Below, piece after piece: positions 63,925-64,000 of a stretch of DNA of 64,000 nucleotides; within the stretch, counting starts at the first letter, position 1, and every line of letters begins with the position of its first letter. The stretch lies in contig DUTT01000046.1 in the NCBI GenBank assembly GCA_012841925.1, forward strand, positions 1-64,000, in the 5' to 3' direction. The translations under genes and the position numbers were made by a program. This stretch comes from Clostridiales bacterium. Its GTDB lineage: Bacteria; Bacillota; Clostridia; Peptostreptococcales; Anaerovoracaceae. The notes beneath the pieces are model-generated. The model was not told where the DNA came from and did not search any database. It saw only the letters and a list, made by a program, of their open reading frames with translations.

Positions 63925-64000
63925 GGGGTACGATCTCCTTATCGAACAGTGCGAGTTGTATGTCTTTCCAGTGCGGCGGCACCGGAGCTGTGATTTCGAT
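63911..64000 (-). CDS. Partial frame, C-terminus of an unidentified protein
   Basis: The last 29 codons of a frame entering from beyond the window, ending TGA at 63911-63913 inside lepB. The reading (ITAPVPPHWKDIQLALF...) is not recognised. Kept because stop and lepB start overlap in the manner of coupled genes. Confidence 0.4.
   Translation of the reverse strand: MEITAPVPPHWKDIQLALFDKEIVPHGNE

Overview
The window looks like the chromosome of an anaerobic, amino-acid-using member of the Firmicutes, most likely Clostridia. Evidence: a leucine T-box leader in front of leuACDB, whiA, a GerMN-domain lipoprotein, strong AGGAGG ribosome sites, split gcvPA/gcvPB-type genes, rubredoxin next to hybrid cluster protein, a selenium-metabolism cluster, a BKACE-type keto-acid cleavage enzyme, alanine dehydrogenase and several amidohydrolases. 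The bulk is GC-rich by eye. A few AT-rich patches (IS element, HepT/MntA module, part of one surface protein) stand out. I cannot name a genus.

Layout. 1-7.5 kb (minus): sbcC (cut by the window edge), sbcD, copper ATPase, GerMN lipoprotein, EamA exporter, whiA. 7.6-11.8 kb: HD-domain protein (plus), then BKACE enzyme, rapZ, murB and a Fic-fold protein with a ruined active site (minus). 11.9-16.8 kb: leuA-leuC-leuD-leuB with promoter and T-box. 16.9-19.1 kb: aminotransferase and PhzF-family protein. 19.2-23.7 kb: alanine dehydrogenase, GPH sugar symporter, PspC protein, GH25 lysozyme lipoprotein. 23.7-28.8 kb: an SDR / GcvPA-like / GcvPB-like / NAD-kinase-like operon. 28.9-29.6 kb: tRNA-Ser and tandem repeats. 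29.7-38.9 kb: 10-TM exporter, D-aminoacylase, FMN reductase, split permease, rubredoxin, hcp, peptidase C26, DUF523 protein, acetamidase. 39-45 kb: TetR, MMPL exporter, complete IS6-type element with 8-bp target duplication, heptad-repeat surface protein. 45-54 kb: M20 amidohydrolase, DDAH / lipoprotein / DUF2804 / MFS operon, isocitrate-lyase-family enzyme, MBOAT plus DHHW acylation pair. 54-58 kb: selenium cluster (YedE, TusA, DUF3343, ribokinase-fold protein, LysR). 58-64 kb: YibE/F protein, TIM-barrel epimerase, repeats, HepT/MntA toxin-antitoxin, tmRNA, flavodoxin-like protein, smpB, lepB.

How genes work together. The leu genes form one biosynthetic operon controlled by uncharged leucyl-tRNA. 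tmRNA and SmpB, encoded about 1 kb apart, form the ribosome-rescue pair. TetR, MMPL and heptad-repeat genes look like a regulated envelope-export unit later interrupted by the IS. The YedE/TusA/DUF3343/kinase genes with the divergent LysR look like a selenium-handling unit. The best candidate for an undescribed pathway is the 23.7-28.7 kb operon: its two GcvP-like subunits lack motifs conserved in true glycine decarboxylase and travel with a dehydrogenase and an NAD-kinase-like protein, but with no GcvH or GcvT in this window.
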